From: Seleniivibrio sp.
GTDB taxonomy: Bacteria > Chrysiogenota > Deferribacteres > Deferribacterales > Geovibrionaceae
Direction of reading: 5' to 3'
DNA length: 64,000 nt
Assembly (NCBI RefSeq): GCF_021209385.1
Contig: NZ_JAJOIL010000022.1
Location: forward strand, 58,264 to 122,263
In this document: in pieces, positions 1 to 7,446 of the stretch
Position numbering within the stretch: position 1 is the stretch's first letter
Layout of the letters: each line of letters opens with the position of its first letter
Position numbers and translations under genes: made by a program
Notes under the pieces: model-generated
The model's database searches: none
Seen by the model: the letters and a program-made list of their open reading frames with translations, nothing else
Told to the model about the DNA's origin: nothing

Positions 1-289
1 TATAATTGTTGAAAATTTATTTGGCATGTTTTGATATTACCGTCAATTTTTTCTTACTATGATAGTTGAGTGTTTTGTGCTTTTAAAACATACAGCCATA
101 TAATATTGTATATGACTGTGATGTCAAGAAAATTTGAGTAATTTGGGTTATTAACAATTACAGAATAGTAAGAATCAAATTGAGTGTAGCAAATTATCTG
201 CGTGAGTGGCTGGGAGTGGTCAAATAACAATTCAGTATATAGCATGAGCTATCCCCCTGCTGTGTGTGAGCCGATATTTTTTTTAGATT

Positions 290-318
290 TTGACAGTTCT
301 TTTTGGTATAAACATAAA
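290..318 (+). promoter_or_regulatory. Probable promoter of the restriction-modification operon
   Basis: TTGACA at 290-295 is followed by a 17-bp spacer and CATAAA at 313-318. A good ribosome binding site (GGGAGA) lies about 9 nt before the ATG at 354. The rest of 1-289 is very AT-rich and I see no supported gene there; the 62-aa minus-strand ORF at 57-245 looks like chance. Confidence 0.5.
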
Positions 319-353
319 TTAATACATTTTTTTGTATAGGGAGATTACCTGAA

Positions 354-2396
354 ATGAAAAATGAGACGAAATCAATAGAGCCAAATATTGCGGACTTAGC
401 TAATGGGTGGTTAAAGTCTTATAAGTTAGATTATAAATTAGAGCAAGAGTCATTAAATTCTGAAATAGATAAAGCACTTTCCGATTATTTTACAAAAAAT
501 GGTGGAGTCGGTGCGAATCGCCCAGATGCTAAGCTACTGCTGAAAGATAAAAACTTAAACTTTTACCCTGTTCTTATAGAGTATAAAGGTTATAAAGATA
601 AACTAGTTAAGTTGGATAATGACGGACAAGTCGAAAATAGAAATGCCAAAAACGAACCCAATTTAAAAAATATTAACTCATACGCCGTTAATGGTGCGGT
701 ACACTATGCAAATGCGTTGCTCCATCATACAAGCTACACTGATATTATAGCGATAGGGATGACGGGATATAAAGACGAGTTTGGAAAAATACAGCATCAA
801 ATCGGTGTGTATTATGTATCGAAAAGCAATCTTGGTGCTGGTCAGAAAGTTGGTGATTTTTCAGATTTTTCATTCCTTGCTCCAAAAAACTTTGATGCGT
901 TTATCGAAAAAGTCAAGACTCTGCATTTATCTCAGGAAGAAATTGATAAGTTAAAGGAACAAAGAGAAAAAGAAATTGATGCCAGTCTTGTAAAGCTGAA
1001 TAATGATATTTATCAGAATGAAAAAGGACTAGGCGAAAACGATCGTGTTTATCTTGTTGCCGCTTCAATTATAGCAACACTTGGGATACCTGGCAAAGTT
1101 GCTCCTCTGGAAAAGTCAGACCTGAAATCTTCTACAGAGAAAGGCAATACAGATGGTGAAATAATAGTCAGGAAAATAAAAGCCTTTTTAGATGAAAAAG
1201 AAATACCTGCCGAAAAGAAAGATTTTATCCTTAGAACATTACAAAATACGCTGACCACAGAAAATATAAATAAAATTGAGAACGGAGAAAGCCAGCTCAA
1301 AAGAGTTTTTACAAAAATAGTAGACGACTTGGGAATATATTACAAAATAGGTTTAACAACTGATTTTACCGGAAAACTGTTTAATGAGATGTACGGATGG
1401 CTTGGGTTCAGTCAGGATAAGCTAAACGATGTAGTTCTCACACCGTCATACGTTGCATCGTTTTTGGTGAAATTAGCAAGAGTAAACAAAGATTCATATG
1501 TTTGGGATTTTGCCACTGGTTCAGCTGGTTTACTTGTTGCCGCTATGAACGAGATGCTGAAAGATGCGAAAGAGACAATTACTTCTCCCGAACAACTTAA
1601 TCAAAAGCAAGTTGAAATAAAAGCCAGGCAGCTACTCGGTTTGGAATTACTTCCAAGTGTTTACATGCTGGCTATTCTAAACATGATATTGATGGGAGAT
1701 GGTAGTTCCAATATTTTAAATAAAGACTCGTTAACGGATTTTGAGGGTAATTATGCATTTGGTAAAACAAATGACAAATTCCCTGCTGATGCTTTTGTGC
1801 TTAACCCTCCTTATTCAGCTAAAGGGAACGGAATGAACTTTGTTGAAAAAGCCCTTGGTATGATGAACAGAGGTTATGCGGCAATTATTATTCAAAACTC
1901 CGCAGGTTCCGGTAAAGCCAAGGAGTACACAACAAAGATACTGGAAAAGCATACACTTCTGGCAAGTATTAAGATGCCCATAGACTTATTTATAGGCAAA
2001 TCCAGCGTGCAGACAAATGTGTATGTTTTTAAGGTAAATGAGAAACATCAAAAGGGTGATATAGTAAAGTTTATCGATTTCTCTAATGACGGATACACTA
2101 GAACTAACCGAAAAAAAGCAAGCAATAACCTGAGAGATACAGATCGAGCAAAAGAACGCTATGAAGAGGTGGTTGATTTAGTTCGCTTCGGCAGGAGCAA
2201 GTTGAGTATTTTTACCGAAAAAGAATATTATGAAGGCACAATCGATCCTAAAAACGGAACAGATTGGAATCAGACCGCTCCGATAGACACTGTACCTACA
2301 CTTCAGGACTTTAAAAAAACGGTCAGCGATTATCTCGCATGGGAAGTGTCAAATATTTTAAAGTCACAAAACAAAGGTGATAATCTGGGAAAGTAG
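354..2396 (+). CDS. BcgI-like type IIB restriction-modification enzyme, nuclease/methyltransferase subunit
   Basis: This probably both cuts and methylates DNA at adenine. The N-terminal 200 residues look like a PD-(D/E)xK nuclease: P57-D58 is followed by E76-Y-K78 on a hydrophobic strand. The central part is an N6-adenine methyltransferase with the SAM loop DFATGSAG near residue 385 and the catalytic NPPY at 484-487. The size (680 aa) and the downstream 355-380 aa specificity protein match the A/B arrangement of BcgI, which needs no separate HsdR; none is seen here. The gene is AT-rich compared with the rest of the window, which suggests horizontal gain. An ordinary HsdM is the alternative, but HsdM lacks the nuclease-like N-terminus. 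The last codons form part of a slippery sequence (see next entry). Confidence 0.8.
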   Translation: MKNETKSIEPNIADLANGWLKSYKLDYKLEQESLNSEIDKALSDYFTKNGGVGANRPDAKLLLKDKNLNFYPVLIEYKGYKDKLVKLDNDGQVENRNAKNEPNLKNINSYAVNGAVHYANALLHHTSYTDIIAIGMTGYKDEFGKIQHQIGVYYVSKSNLGAGQKVGDFSDFSFLAPKNFDAFIEKVKTLHLSQEEIDKLKEQREKEIDASLVKLNNDIYQNEKGLGENDRVYLVAASIIATLGIPGKVAPLEKSDLKSSTEKGNTDGEIIVRKIKAFLDEKEIPAEKKDFILRTLQNTLTTENINKIENGESQLKRVFTKIVDDLGIYYKIGLTTDFTGKLFNEMYGWLGFSQDKLNDVVLTPSYVASFLVKLARVNKDSYVWDFATGSAGLLVAAMNEMLKDAKETITSPEQLNQKQVEIKARQLLGLELLPSVYMLAILNMILMGDGSSNILNKDSLTDFEGNYAFGKTNDKFPADAFVLNPPYSAKGNGMNFVEKALGMMNRGYAAIIIQNSAGSGKAKEYTTKILEKHTLLASIKMPIDLFIGKSSVQTNVYVFKVNEKHQKGDIVKFIDFSNDGYTRTNRKKASNNLRDTDRAKERYEEVVDLVRFGRSKLSIFTEKEYYEGTIDPKNGTDWNQTAPIDTVPTLQDFKKTVSDYLAWEVSNILKSQNKGDNLGK

Positions 2397-2436
2397 ATGC
2401 CCTGCTCAACAAAAGATTAGAAAATGTTGAGTGGGG
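2374..2436 (+). promoter_or_regulatory. Candidate -1 programmed ribosomal frameshift signal
   Basis: The methyltransferase frame ends CTG GGA AAG TAG, which contains the X-XXY-YYZ heptamer G-GGA-AAG at 2387-2393 directly before the stop. A Shine-Dalgarno-like AAAGGTGAT lies just upstream (2373-2381). A hairpin with 12 potential base pairs (2400-2411 with 2425-2436, two of them G-U) starts 6 nt after the heptamer. A -1 slip would read straight into the specificity-subunit frame, which is open from 2384. These are the three standard elements of bacterial -1 frameshifting (as in dnaX and IS3 elements). A simple frameshift mutation or sequencing error in a fused gene is the alternative. Confidence 0.6.
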
Positions 2437-3523
2437 TGAATTCAAGATTGGGGATTTGTTTGAGATTAATTCTTATCAGAAACGATTTGACGCAAACAAA
2501 GTTGAGATTCTGGAAAGCGGTAAATATCCCTATGTTGTCAGAATGGGTTCTAACAACGGTCAAAGAGGATTTATTAATGAAGATACATCTTATCTTAATG
2601 AAGGGAATACTATTTCCTTCGGACAAGATACCGCTACAATGTTTTATCAAGAAATCCCATATTTCACTGGAGATAAAATAAAAATCCTGAAGGCGAAAAA
2701 TAAGAAATTTAGTAAAAAGAATGCTCAATTCTTTATTTCGGCAATGACAAAATCGTTTGCTTCTTTTTCTTGGGGTTCTTCCAGTTTTAGTGTAGAAATT
2801 ATCAAAAAACAGAAAGCTATATTGCCAGTCTTAAAAAATGGCGAAATTGATTTTGAGTTTATGGAGAGCTTTATAGCGGAGTTGGAGGCAGAAAGAATAG
2901 CGGAGTTGGAGGCATATCTCGCAGTCACCAACCTAAAAGATTATACCTTAACTACTGAAGAAAAACAAGTTTTAAGTGAATATGATAAATGTATATTTAA
3001 AGAATACAACCTGATTGACATTTTTGAAATTAAGAACACAGGAAATATTTTATCTAGAGATATAGTTGAAAATAGTGGAAAAATACCATATTTGTGTGCA
3101 AGTGCTGAAAATAATGCTGTAAGCTCTTATATTGCATATGATAATAAATATTTAGATAAAGGTAATTGTATATTTATTGGCGGTAAAACTTTTACGGTGA
3201 CTTATCAAGAGCATGATTTTTTCTCAAATGACAGCCATAATCTGGTTTTATATCTGAAAGATAACACTCAACAGATAAAACTTAATCAATTATTTTTAGC
3301 AACATGTGTTGCTAAAAGTTTGAGTCATAAATACTCATGGGGAGATAGCGTAAGTAACAAAAAGATACAGAAAGATACTGCATCCCTACCAACTCTAAAC
3401 GATAAGCCAGATTATGCGAAGATGGGTACCCTTATATCTGCCATTCAGAAATTGGTTATTAAAGATGTTGTTGAATATGCAGACAAGAAGATAAGTGCGA
3501 CTAAAACAGTTATAAGCGGATAA
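2384..3523 (+). CDS. Restriction-modification specificity (HsdS/BcgI-B-like) subunit, no obvious start codon
   Basis: This is the DNA-recognition subunit, with two tandem target-recognition domains. Each begins with a similar block: 'EWGEFKIGDLFEI' at the start and 'FKEYNLIDIFEI' near mid-protein. Each half ends with a conserved helix. The track ORF begins at a TTG (2456), but the first repeat already starts at about 2429 in the same frame, so the true N-terminus lies upstream. No ATG or GTG exists in this frame between the stop at 2381 and the first recognition domain; CTG at 2402 and TTG at 2456 are the only near-cognates. I therefore infer expression as a -1 frameshift fusion with the upstream gene, or coupled initiation at a rare codon. 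Confidence 0.75.
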   Translation, partial: SGKVDALLNKRLENVEWGEFKIGDLFEINSYQKRFDANKVEILESGKYPYVVRMGSNNGQRGFINEDTSYLNEGNTISFGQDTATMFYQEIPYFTGDKIKILKAKNKKFSKKNAQFFISAMTKSFASFSWGSSSFSVEIIKKQKAILPVLKNGEIDFEFMESFIAELEAERIAELEAYLAVTNLKDYTLTTEEKQVLSEYDKCIFKEYNLIDIFEIKNTGNILSRDIVENSGKIPYLCASAENNAVSSYIAYDNKYLDKGNCIFIGGKTFTVTYQEHDFFSNDSHNLVLYLKDNTQQIKLNQLFLATCVAKSLSHKYSWGDSVSNKKIQKDTASLPTLNDKPDYAKMGTLISAIQKLVIKDVVEYADKKISATKTVISG

Positions 3524-3573
3524 ATAAAACAACAACAAATTACATCATTTATACATCATAGTCTTTAACGACA

Positions 3574-3606
3574 AAAGCCTCTGCGAAAACAGAGGCTTTA
3601 TATTTT
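3574..3606 (+). terminator. Rho-independent terminator of the RM operon
   Basis: A 10-bp perfect stem (AAAGCCTCTG / CAGAGGCTTT) with a CGAAAA loop is followed by TATATTTTTAT. Confidence 0.8.
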
Positions 3607-3638
3607 TATGATATTCTTCAGCACAAAGTAGTTTATAT

Positions 3639-3764
3639 GGGACGGAATCCTTTTTGTTCGTCCGCGTCGTGCGGGCTCCAAAAAGACCTGCCTACTCACT
3701 TCCGCCGACATCCTGTCGGCTCATCCTCCCTTTTCGGTCGGCGTTCGCAGGCTTCGATTCCGTC
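3639..3764 (-). repeat. tRNA-tail repeat element next to tRNA-Phe (copy A)
   Basis: Read on the minus strand, downstream of tRNA-Phe and its terminator, the element begins with GACGGAATCGAA. This is the inverse complement of the T-arm of tRNA-Phe. It ends with GATTCCGTCCC, a direct copy of the same tRNA segment. The interior shares a core (CGCCGACCGAA, then AGGGAGGATGAGC) with the element after tRNA-Arg at 7234-7367. The short ORFs of the track here (3654-3917, 3802-4185) are artefacts of the repeat and of tRNA antisense. Confidence 0.7.
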
Positions 3765-3782
3765 AAGTCAGATTATTCAATA

Positions 3783-3813
3783 AAAAAGGCAACCACAAGG
3801 GTTGCCTTTTTTA
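3783..3813 (-). terminator. Terminator of tRNA-Phe
   Basis: The stem AAAAGGCAACC / GGGTTGCCTTTT lies directly after the tRNA 3' end on the minus strand and gives a U-run in that direction. Confidence 0.75.
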
Positions 3814-3818
3814 TTGAA

Positions 3819-3891
3819 TGCCCAGGGACGGAATCGAACCATCGACACGTGGATTTTCAGTCCACTGCTCTACCGACTGAGCTACCTGGGC
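3819..3891 (-). tRNA. tRNA-Phe (GAA)
   Basis: A 73-nt cloverleaf reads on the minus strand. The acceptor stem is GCCCAGG / CCTGGGC with discriminator A. The anticodon loop contains GAA flanked by CT and AA, and the T-loop is GGTTCGATTCC. CCA is not encoded. Confidence 0.95.
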
Positions 3892-3995
3892 GGTACGCTC
3901 TCAAAAGCGAGGTCTAAAAATATCGAAAAACACCTTCGATGTCAACATCTATTTTGCATTTTTTCAATAAAATATTTCCCGCTTATATCAGCGCG

Positions 3996-5012
3996 TTATA
4001 TTGTTCTGCCAACCGCAAGAGCTATCGAGCGCAGGCTGCCCATAAGCTCGAGAAATTGTGTCGGTGTGAGCGACTGTGCGCCGTCTGACCATGCCTTTTC
4101 AGGGTTGGGGTGTACTTCTACTATGAGTCCGTCAGCACCTACAGCCACCGCTGCCTTGCAGAGAGGTCCGACATATTGCCAATGACCTGCCGCGTGGCTG
4201 GGGTCTATCATGATGGGCAGGTGGCTTTTTGATTTGATAACAGGCACTGCGCTGATGTCCAGTGTGTTTCTGGTGGCTGTTTCAAAGGTTCTCAAGCCTC
4301 TTTCGCAGAGTATCACGTTCTTGTTGCCTTCGCAGAGGATGTATTCGCTGGCCGTGAGGAACTCCTCGATTGTTGTGGACATGCCGCGTTTCAGAAGAAC
4401 AGGTTTGTCTGTTTTGCCAAGTTCTGTCAGAAGGGCGAAGTTCTGAATATTTCTGGCACCAACCTGAAACATATCGGCGTATTTGTATACCATATCGACA
4501 TATTTCGGGTTTGTGACCTCTGTTACCACAGGCAGACCTGTCACTTCGCGAGCCTTTGCGAGTATTTTGAGTCCTTCCTCTGCAAGTCCCTGGAAAGCGT
4601 AGGGGGATGTGCGGGGTTTGAATGCGCCGCCGCGAAGCATGGATGCTCCGGCTGCTTTTACGAATTCTGCTGTTTTGATTGTCTGTTCTTCAGATTCAAC
4701 TGAACAGGGTCCCGCTATCACGGGGATGTTCTCTCCGCCGAAAAGAACTCCGCAGCAATCGATTATAGATGGCTCGTCTTTAACCTCGCGGCTGGACAGT
4801 TTGTAGGGTTTGCTGATGGGGATAACTTTGTCAACGCCTGCCATTTCTCCTATAACGGTTATCTTGTCCCTTTGCCCGTCGATTCCGACCAGTCCGATTA
4901 CGGCTCTTTCCTTGCCCTCGATGATGTGCGTACTGAAACCCGATTCCTCTGCGGTTTCAATAACCCTTGCGATAGTTTCCTGTGATGCTCCGATTTTCAT
5001 AACTACGATCAT
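3996..5012 (-). CDS. aroF: 3-deoxy-7-phosphoheptulonate synthase (DAHP synthase), type I-beta with N-terminal ferredoxin-like domain
   Basis: This enzyme condenses phosphoenolpyruvate and erythrose 4-phosphate, the first step of aromatic amino-acid synthesis in the cytosol. The 338-aa length and a regulatory N-terminal domain of about 90 residues match the Thermotoga-type enzyme, in which that domain carries Phe/Tyr feedback inhibition. Catalytic and metal-site motifs are visible: GPCSVES at 101-107 (metal-binding Cys103) and KPRTSPY at 132-138. A ribosome binding site (GGAGG) precedes the ATG. The gene has its own promoter, a Phe/Tyr-rich leader peptide and an attenuator upstream, so it is likely regulated by aminoacyl-tRNA supply as well as allosterically. 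It is monocistronic here, ending near tRNA-Phe. Confidence 0.93.
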   Translation of the reverse strand: MIVVMKIGASQETIARVIETAEESGFSTHIIEGKERAVIGLVGIDGQRDKITVIGEMAGVDKVIPISKPYKLSSREVKDEPSIIDCCGVLFGGENIPVIAGPCSVESEEQTIKTAEFVKAAGASMLRGGAFKPRTSPYAFQGLAEEGLKILAKAREVTGLPVVTEVTNPKYVDMVYKYADMFQVGARNIQNFALLTELGKTDKPVLLKRGMSTTIEEFLTASEYILCEGNKNVILCERGLRTFETATRNTLDISAVPVIKSKSHLPIMIDPSHAAGHWQYVGPLCKAAVAVGADGLIVEVHPNPEKAWSDGAQSLTPTQFLELMGSLRSIALAVGRTI

Positions 5013-5064
5013 TTTATACCTCCGGTATTTAAATTTCAGCGACTTAACGCGCCCCCGCAGGCAT

Positions 5065-5101
5065 AAAAAAACCGCGGGAGCCTGTAAAGCCGCCGCGGTC
5101 T
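5065..5101 (-). terminator. Attenuator terminator in the aroF leader
   Basis: On the minus strand the 7-bp stem ACCGCGG / CCGCGGT is followed by seven T. Its 5' arm can instead pair through AGACCG (5096-5101) with an upstream CGGTCT (5125-5130). That gives an alternative antiterminator located after the leader peptide, as expected for translation-coupled attenuation. Confidence 0.75.
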
Positions 5102-5133
5102 TTGGAAATTTTATATCATTGGTCAGACCGGAC

Positions 5134-5214
5134 TCAGACGGCTACACTCCTATTGCTAAAAAAGCAATAAAAAAAGAAACCAAAAAAGAATCCGTAAAAA
5201 AGTCTGCCAAGCAT
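5134..5214 (-). CDS. aroF leader peptide (Phe/Tyr attenuator peptide), 26 aa
   Basis: This small ORF is absent from the supplied track. It starts at ATG 5214 with GGAG 8 nt upstream and lies 22 nt downstream of a good -10 box. Of 26 residues, nine are Phe and two Tyr, arranged in runs 'LFYGFFFGFFFYCFF'. The ORF ends 33 bases before the terminator hairpin upstream of aroF. In the pheA/pheST leaders of enteric bacteria, ribosome stalling on such Phe runs favours the antiterminator. The same logic should apply here: scarce charged tRNA-Phe (or Tyr) would raise aroF expression. Confidence 0.85.
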   Translation of the reverse strand: MLGRLFYGFFFGFFFYCFFSNRSVAV

Positions 5215-5235
5215 TTGTTATTCTCCGTTTAGGGT

Positions 5236-5264
5236 CTAATATTCCAATTAGAAACGCATGTCAA
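5236..5264 (-). promoter_or_regulatory. Promoter of the aroF leader transcript
   Basis: On the minus strand, -35 TTGACA (5259-5264), a 17-bp spacer and -10 TATTAG (5236-5241). It sits between the response-regulator stop and the leader peptide. Confidence 0.75.
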
Positions 5265-5275
5265 TACAAAAATTT

Positions 5276-5626
5276 TTAAGCTGATTTGTCAATCTTGTGG
5301 ATTGCAGCTATAAGATCTTCGCGTATAATGGGTTTATATATGCAGGCGCTTACCAGCGAGCATACTTTTTCAGCCTCTTCCCTGTACGCGGTGGTTATGA
5401 TTATTGGAATTGTTGAATCATGTTCTCTGATCTTGTGAATCATTTCAAAGCCGTCCATTTCCGGCATTGCAAGATCCGTTATGACCAGATCCGGTTTAAC
5501 TTCAAGAAATTTCTTTAATCCCAATACGCCGTTTGCCGCTTCGTGAACATATAGTTCTTCTTTTTCCAAAAGTTTTTTCACGAGCATCCTCGTGAACTTT
5601 TCATCTTCGACATATAAAATATTCAT
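5276..5626 (-). CDS. Single-domain response regulator (CheY-like receiver)
   Basis: This 116-aa protein is a receiver domain only, with no output domain. Acidic pocket E7/D8, phospho-acceptor D51 in 'TDLAMPEMDG' and the conserved Lys in 'CIYKP' are all present, so it should be phosphorylated by a histidine kinase located elsewhere. I chose the ATG at 5626 because GGAGAT lies about 9 nt upstream; the track start 16 codons earlier has no such signal and adds a non-homologous tail. It is divergent from the HDOD gene; a shared signalling role is possible but not shown. Confidence 0.85.
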   Translation of the reverse strand: MNILYVEDEKFTRMLVKKLLEKEELYVHEAANGVLGLKKFLEVKPDLVITDLAMPEMDGFEMIHKIREHDSTIPIIITTAYREEAEKVCSLVSACIYKPIIREDLIAAIHKIDKSA

Positions 5627-5842
5627 TAAAATAATCTCCGGTGATAGATAAACATTATATGGACTATTTTTCATATTACAAGAGCTTTTTTCTCCGGTGT
5701 TTTGTGTATTATTTATAAATTTTTAATCAATTTATACTTAACTAATTGTCCATTTTTCAGAAAATATTTAGTAAAATTAAAAATATTGCAGCTTTTATGC
5801 ATGCATGTTACTTTTGCATATAAAAAATATAAAATTGCGAGA

Positions 5843-7060
5843 ATGATGAAAAGTTCAGTTATCGGGTCTAATCCCAGGATAGTAAGCTTTTACAGCTCTT
5901 ATATGGATATGCTCGGAGTTGTCAATGAGGCTTATAACTCGATTAACGTCGGACTGAAACGTGCTATTTTAGATAAAAAAATAACATCTTTGATCGTCAT
6001 TATTGAAAACAGAGATGATCTGGTCACATATAACCGTCTGAAAGATCTTTTAGACGAGAGACGAATGAACACTTTCGTTGTGTGTGTGGATGAATCTCTT
6101 ATGCAGCAGGTCTCAAACAGTCGTGTGATAAGCATCAGTCACAAGAGTGTTACTTTGGACTTTTCAGAGATGCTTGCAAAATCAAACGTGTGCAAACCCT
6201 ATCTGAAAGAAACAGGCAATACTCGGTCTCCTGAAAAAATATTTGAACACATAAAATTCATGCTAGCACGCGGCAACATAACCCTGCCTGTTGAAGGCGA
6301 GTGTGCCGTGCGTATTCTAAGCGTTCTCGACCACGACAATATAACTTTCAAGGCCATAGACGGTATGACAAAGCTTGATCCTGCTCTTCATTCCGGTATA
6401 ATCCGAATGGCAAACTCTGCATATTTCAGCGGAAGTTACGGAAATATTGCAGATGTTCAGAAGGCGTTGGTGAGGCTTGGCATAAACAACATTAAGGCAT
6501 ACCTGGTTAATTTTATAAATAAATCATTGGCAGCAAATAAAAATCTTCTTTATGCAGATGAAATAGGCGAGGCTATTAAGGATTCACAGATCATCGGCGC
6601 TCTTTGTTATGTTATGTCCGACTTTTTCAAAGTCTGTGCAAAAGGACAGATGTATTCCGTTGGCTTGCTTTCAAAGATAGGCGAGATATTTATCCTTGCG
6701 ATAATATCAGATTATCTTTCAGGGGAAAGACCGGAAGATGTTAAAGACGGAAGCTATAGGAAGATGGCGACACAGAACAATATACTTGTAGGCGGCACTC
6801 TTATGAAAAAATGGAAATTCTCGGAAGAGTTTTACATACCGCTGTTGTTTTCCGGCACTTTGAAAGAGAACCAGTTCATGAACGAAACCAAGATATTGCA
6901 TCTCGCATGTAATATGCTGGTTTTTTTTAGAACAGAACAGATCGACGATGGACTGAAAGCCGCTTTGAATAAAACTGGAATACAGTTAAGTGAAAAGCAG
7001 TTACAAAGAATAAAGACCGAAACTGAAATTAAGATAAAAGATTTTGCAGCAGTTTATTGA
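5843..7060 (+). CDS. HDOD-domain signalling protein
   Basis: The C-terminal two thirds form an HDOD domain ('LDPALHSGIIRMANSAYFSG', 'QKALVRLGINNIKAYLVN'), a non-catalytic HD-related fold found in bacterial regulatory proteins. The N-terminal 130 residues look like a degenerate receiver-type alpha/beta domain with no clear phospho-acceptor. I prefer ATG 5843 because the track's upstream extension is AT-rich and hydrophobic with no motif. It is divergent from the CheY-like regulator, which may feed into it. Precise function unknown. Confidence 0.75.
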   Translation: MMKSSVIGSNPRIVSFYSSYMDMLGVVNEAYNSINVGLKRAILDKKITSLIVIIENRDDLVTYNRLKDLLDERRMNTFVVCVDESLMQQVSNSRVISISHKSVTLDFSEMLAKSNVCKPYLKETGNTRSPEKIFEHIKFMLARGNITLPVEGECAVRILSVLDHDNITFKAIDGMTKLDPALHSGIIRMANSAYFSGSYGNIADVQKALVRLGINNIKAYLVNFINKSLAANKNLLYADEIGEAIKDSQIIGALCYVMSDFFKVCAKGQMYSVGLLSKIGEIFILAIISDYLSGERPEDVKDGSYRKMATQNNILVGGTLMKKWKFSEEFYIPLLFSGTLKENQFMNETKILHLACNMLVFFRTEQIDDGLKAALNKTGIQLSEKQLQRIKTETEIKIKDFAAVY

Positions 7061-7107
7061 TTAGGCTGTTGACAAAGGCATATAAATACTATATAACTTC
7101 CCTCCCT

Positions 7108-7181
7108 GCGCCTGTAGCTCAACTGGATAGAGCATTTGACTACGGATCAAAAGGTTAGGAGTTCGAATCTCTTCAGGCGCG
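7108..7181 (+). tRNA. tRNA-Arg (ACG)
   Basis: A 74-nt cloverleaf. The acceptor stem is GCGCCTG / CAGGCGC with discriminator G, the anticodon stem TTTGA/TCAAA surrounds loop CTACGGA (anticodon ACG), and the T-loop is TTCGAAT. CCA is not encoded. Its 3' end is repeated at 7349, 9874 and 15746, which marks it as an integration or duplication hotspot. Confidence 0.95.
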
Positions 7182-7188
7182 TGAATAG

Positions 7189-7222
7189 AATCCGAGGTAC
7201 TGTAAGTATCTCGGATTTTTTT
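7189..7222 (+). terminator. Terminator of tRNA-Arg
   Basis: The stem ATCCGAG / CTCGGAT is followed by a seven-T run. It is duplicated exactly inside the repeat at 9874-9934. Confidence 0.8.
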
Positions 7223-7233
7223 ATGGGAATAAT

Positions 7234-7367
7234 AAGAGATTCGAACGACACCGAGCGCCGACCGAATAGGGAGGATGAGCAGGCAGGATGCTTGCGTAAG
7301 CGAAGTGGCTTGCTTTTGCAAGGGCATAGGATGTGCCCGCAGAAAAAGCGAATCTCTTCAGGCGCGT
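7234..7367 (+). repeat. tRNA-tail repeat element next to tRNA-Arg (copy B)
   Basis: The element opens with AAGAGATTCGAA, the inverse complement of the tRNA-Arg T-arm. It closes at 7349-7367 with a 19-nt direct copy of the tRNA-Arg 3' end (CGAATCTCTTCAGGCGCGT). Its core (CGCCGACCGAA, AGGGAGGATGAGC) matches copy A beside tRNA-Phe in the same orientation relative to the tRNA. The inverted ends could pair to close a structure of about 130 nt. The layout recalls the rtT repeats after E. coli tyrT, which also carry tRNA 3' ends; that comparison is by analogy only. Confidence 0.75.
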
Positions 7368-7373
7368 AATATA

Positions 7374-7410
7374 GAGCCGCTGTATCGGAAGATACGGCGG
7401 CTTTTTTGTT
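7374..7410 (+). terminator. Terminator after tRNA-tail element B
   Basis: The stem GCCGctGTATC / GATACggCGGC with a GGAA loop is followed by TTTTTTG. Together with the tRNA 3' copy it repeats the order 'tRNA end plus terminator'. Confidence 0.8.
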
Positions 7411-7446
7411 TGTTTACATCTTTATTTGTTACGTTTAATATTGAAT

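Noticed and set aside
57-245. 62-aa minus-strand ORF near the left edge
   Set aside because: AT-rich, no binding site, no recognisable motif; likely chance.
3654-4185. ORFs of 87 and 127 aa around tRNA-Phe
   Set aside because: They translate the antisense of the tRNA and the tRNA-tail repeat; the protein strings are typical artefacts of such regions.
4810-5232. 140-aa plus-strand ORF over the aroF leader
   Set aside because: Its Lys-rich tail is the complement of the Phe-rich leader peptide and the rest is antisense to aroF.
7061-7369. ORFs of 88 and 77 aa around tRNA-Arg
   Set aside because: Same reason: tRNA-Arg sense/antisense and repeat element B.
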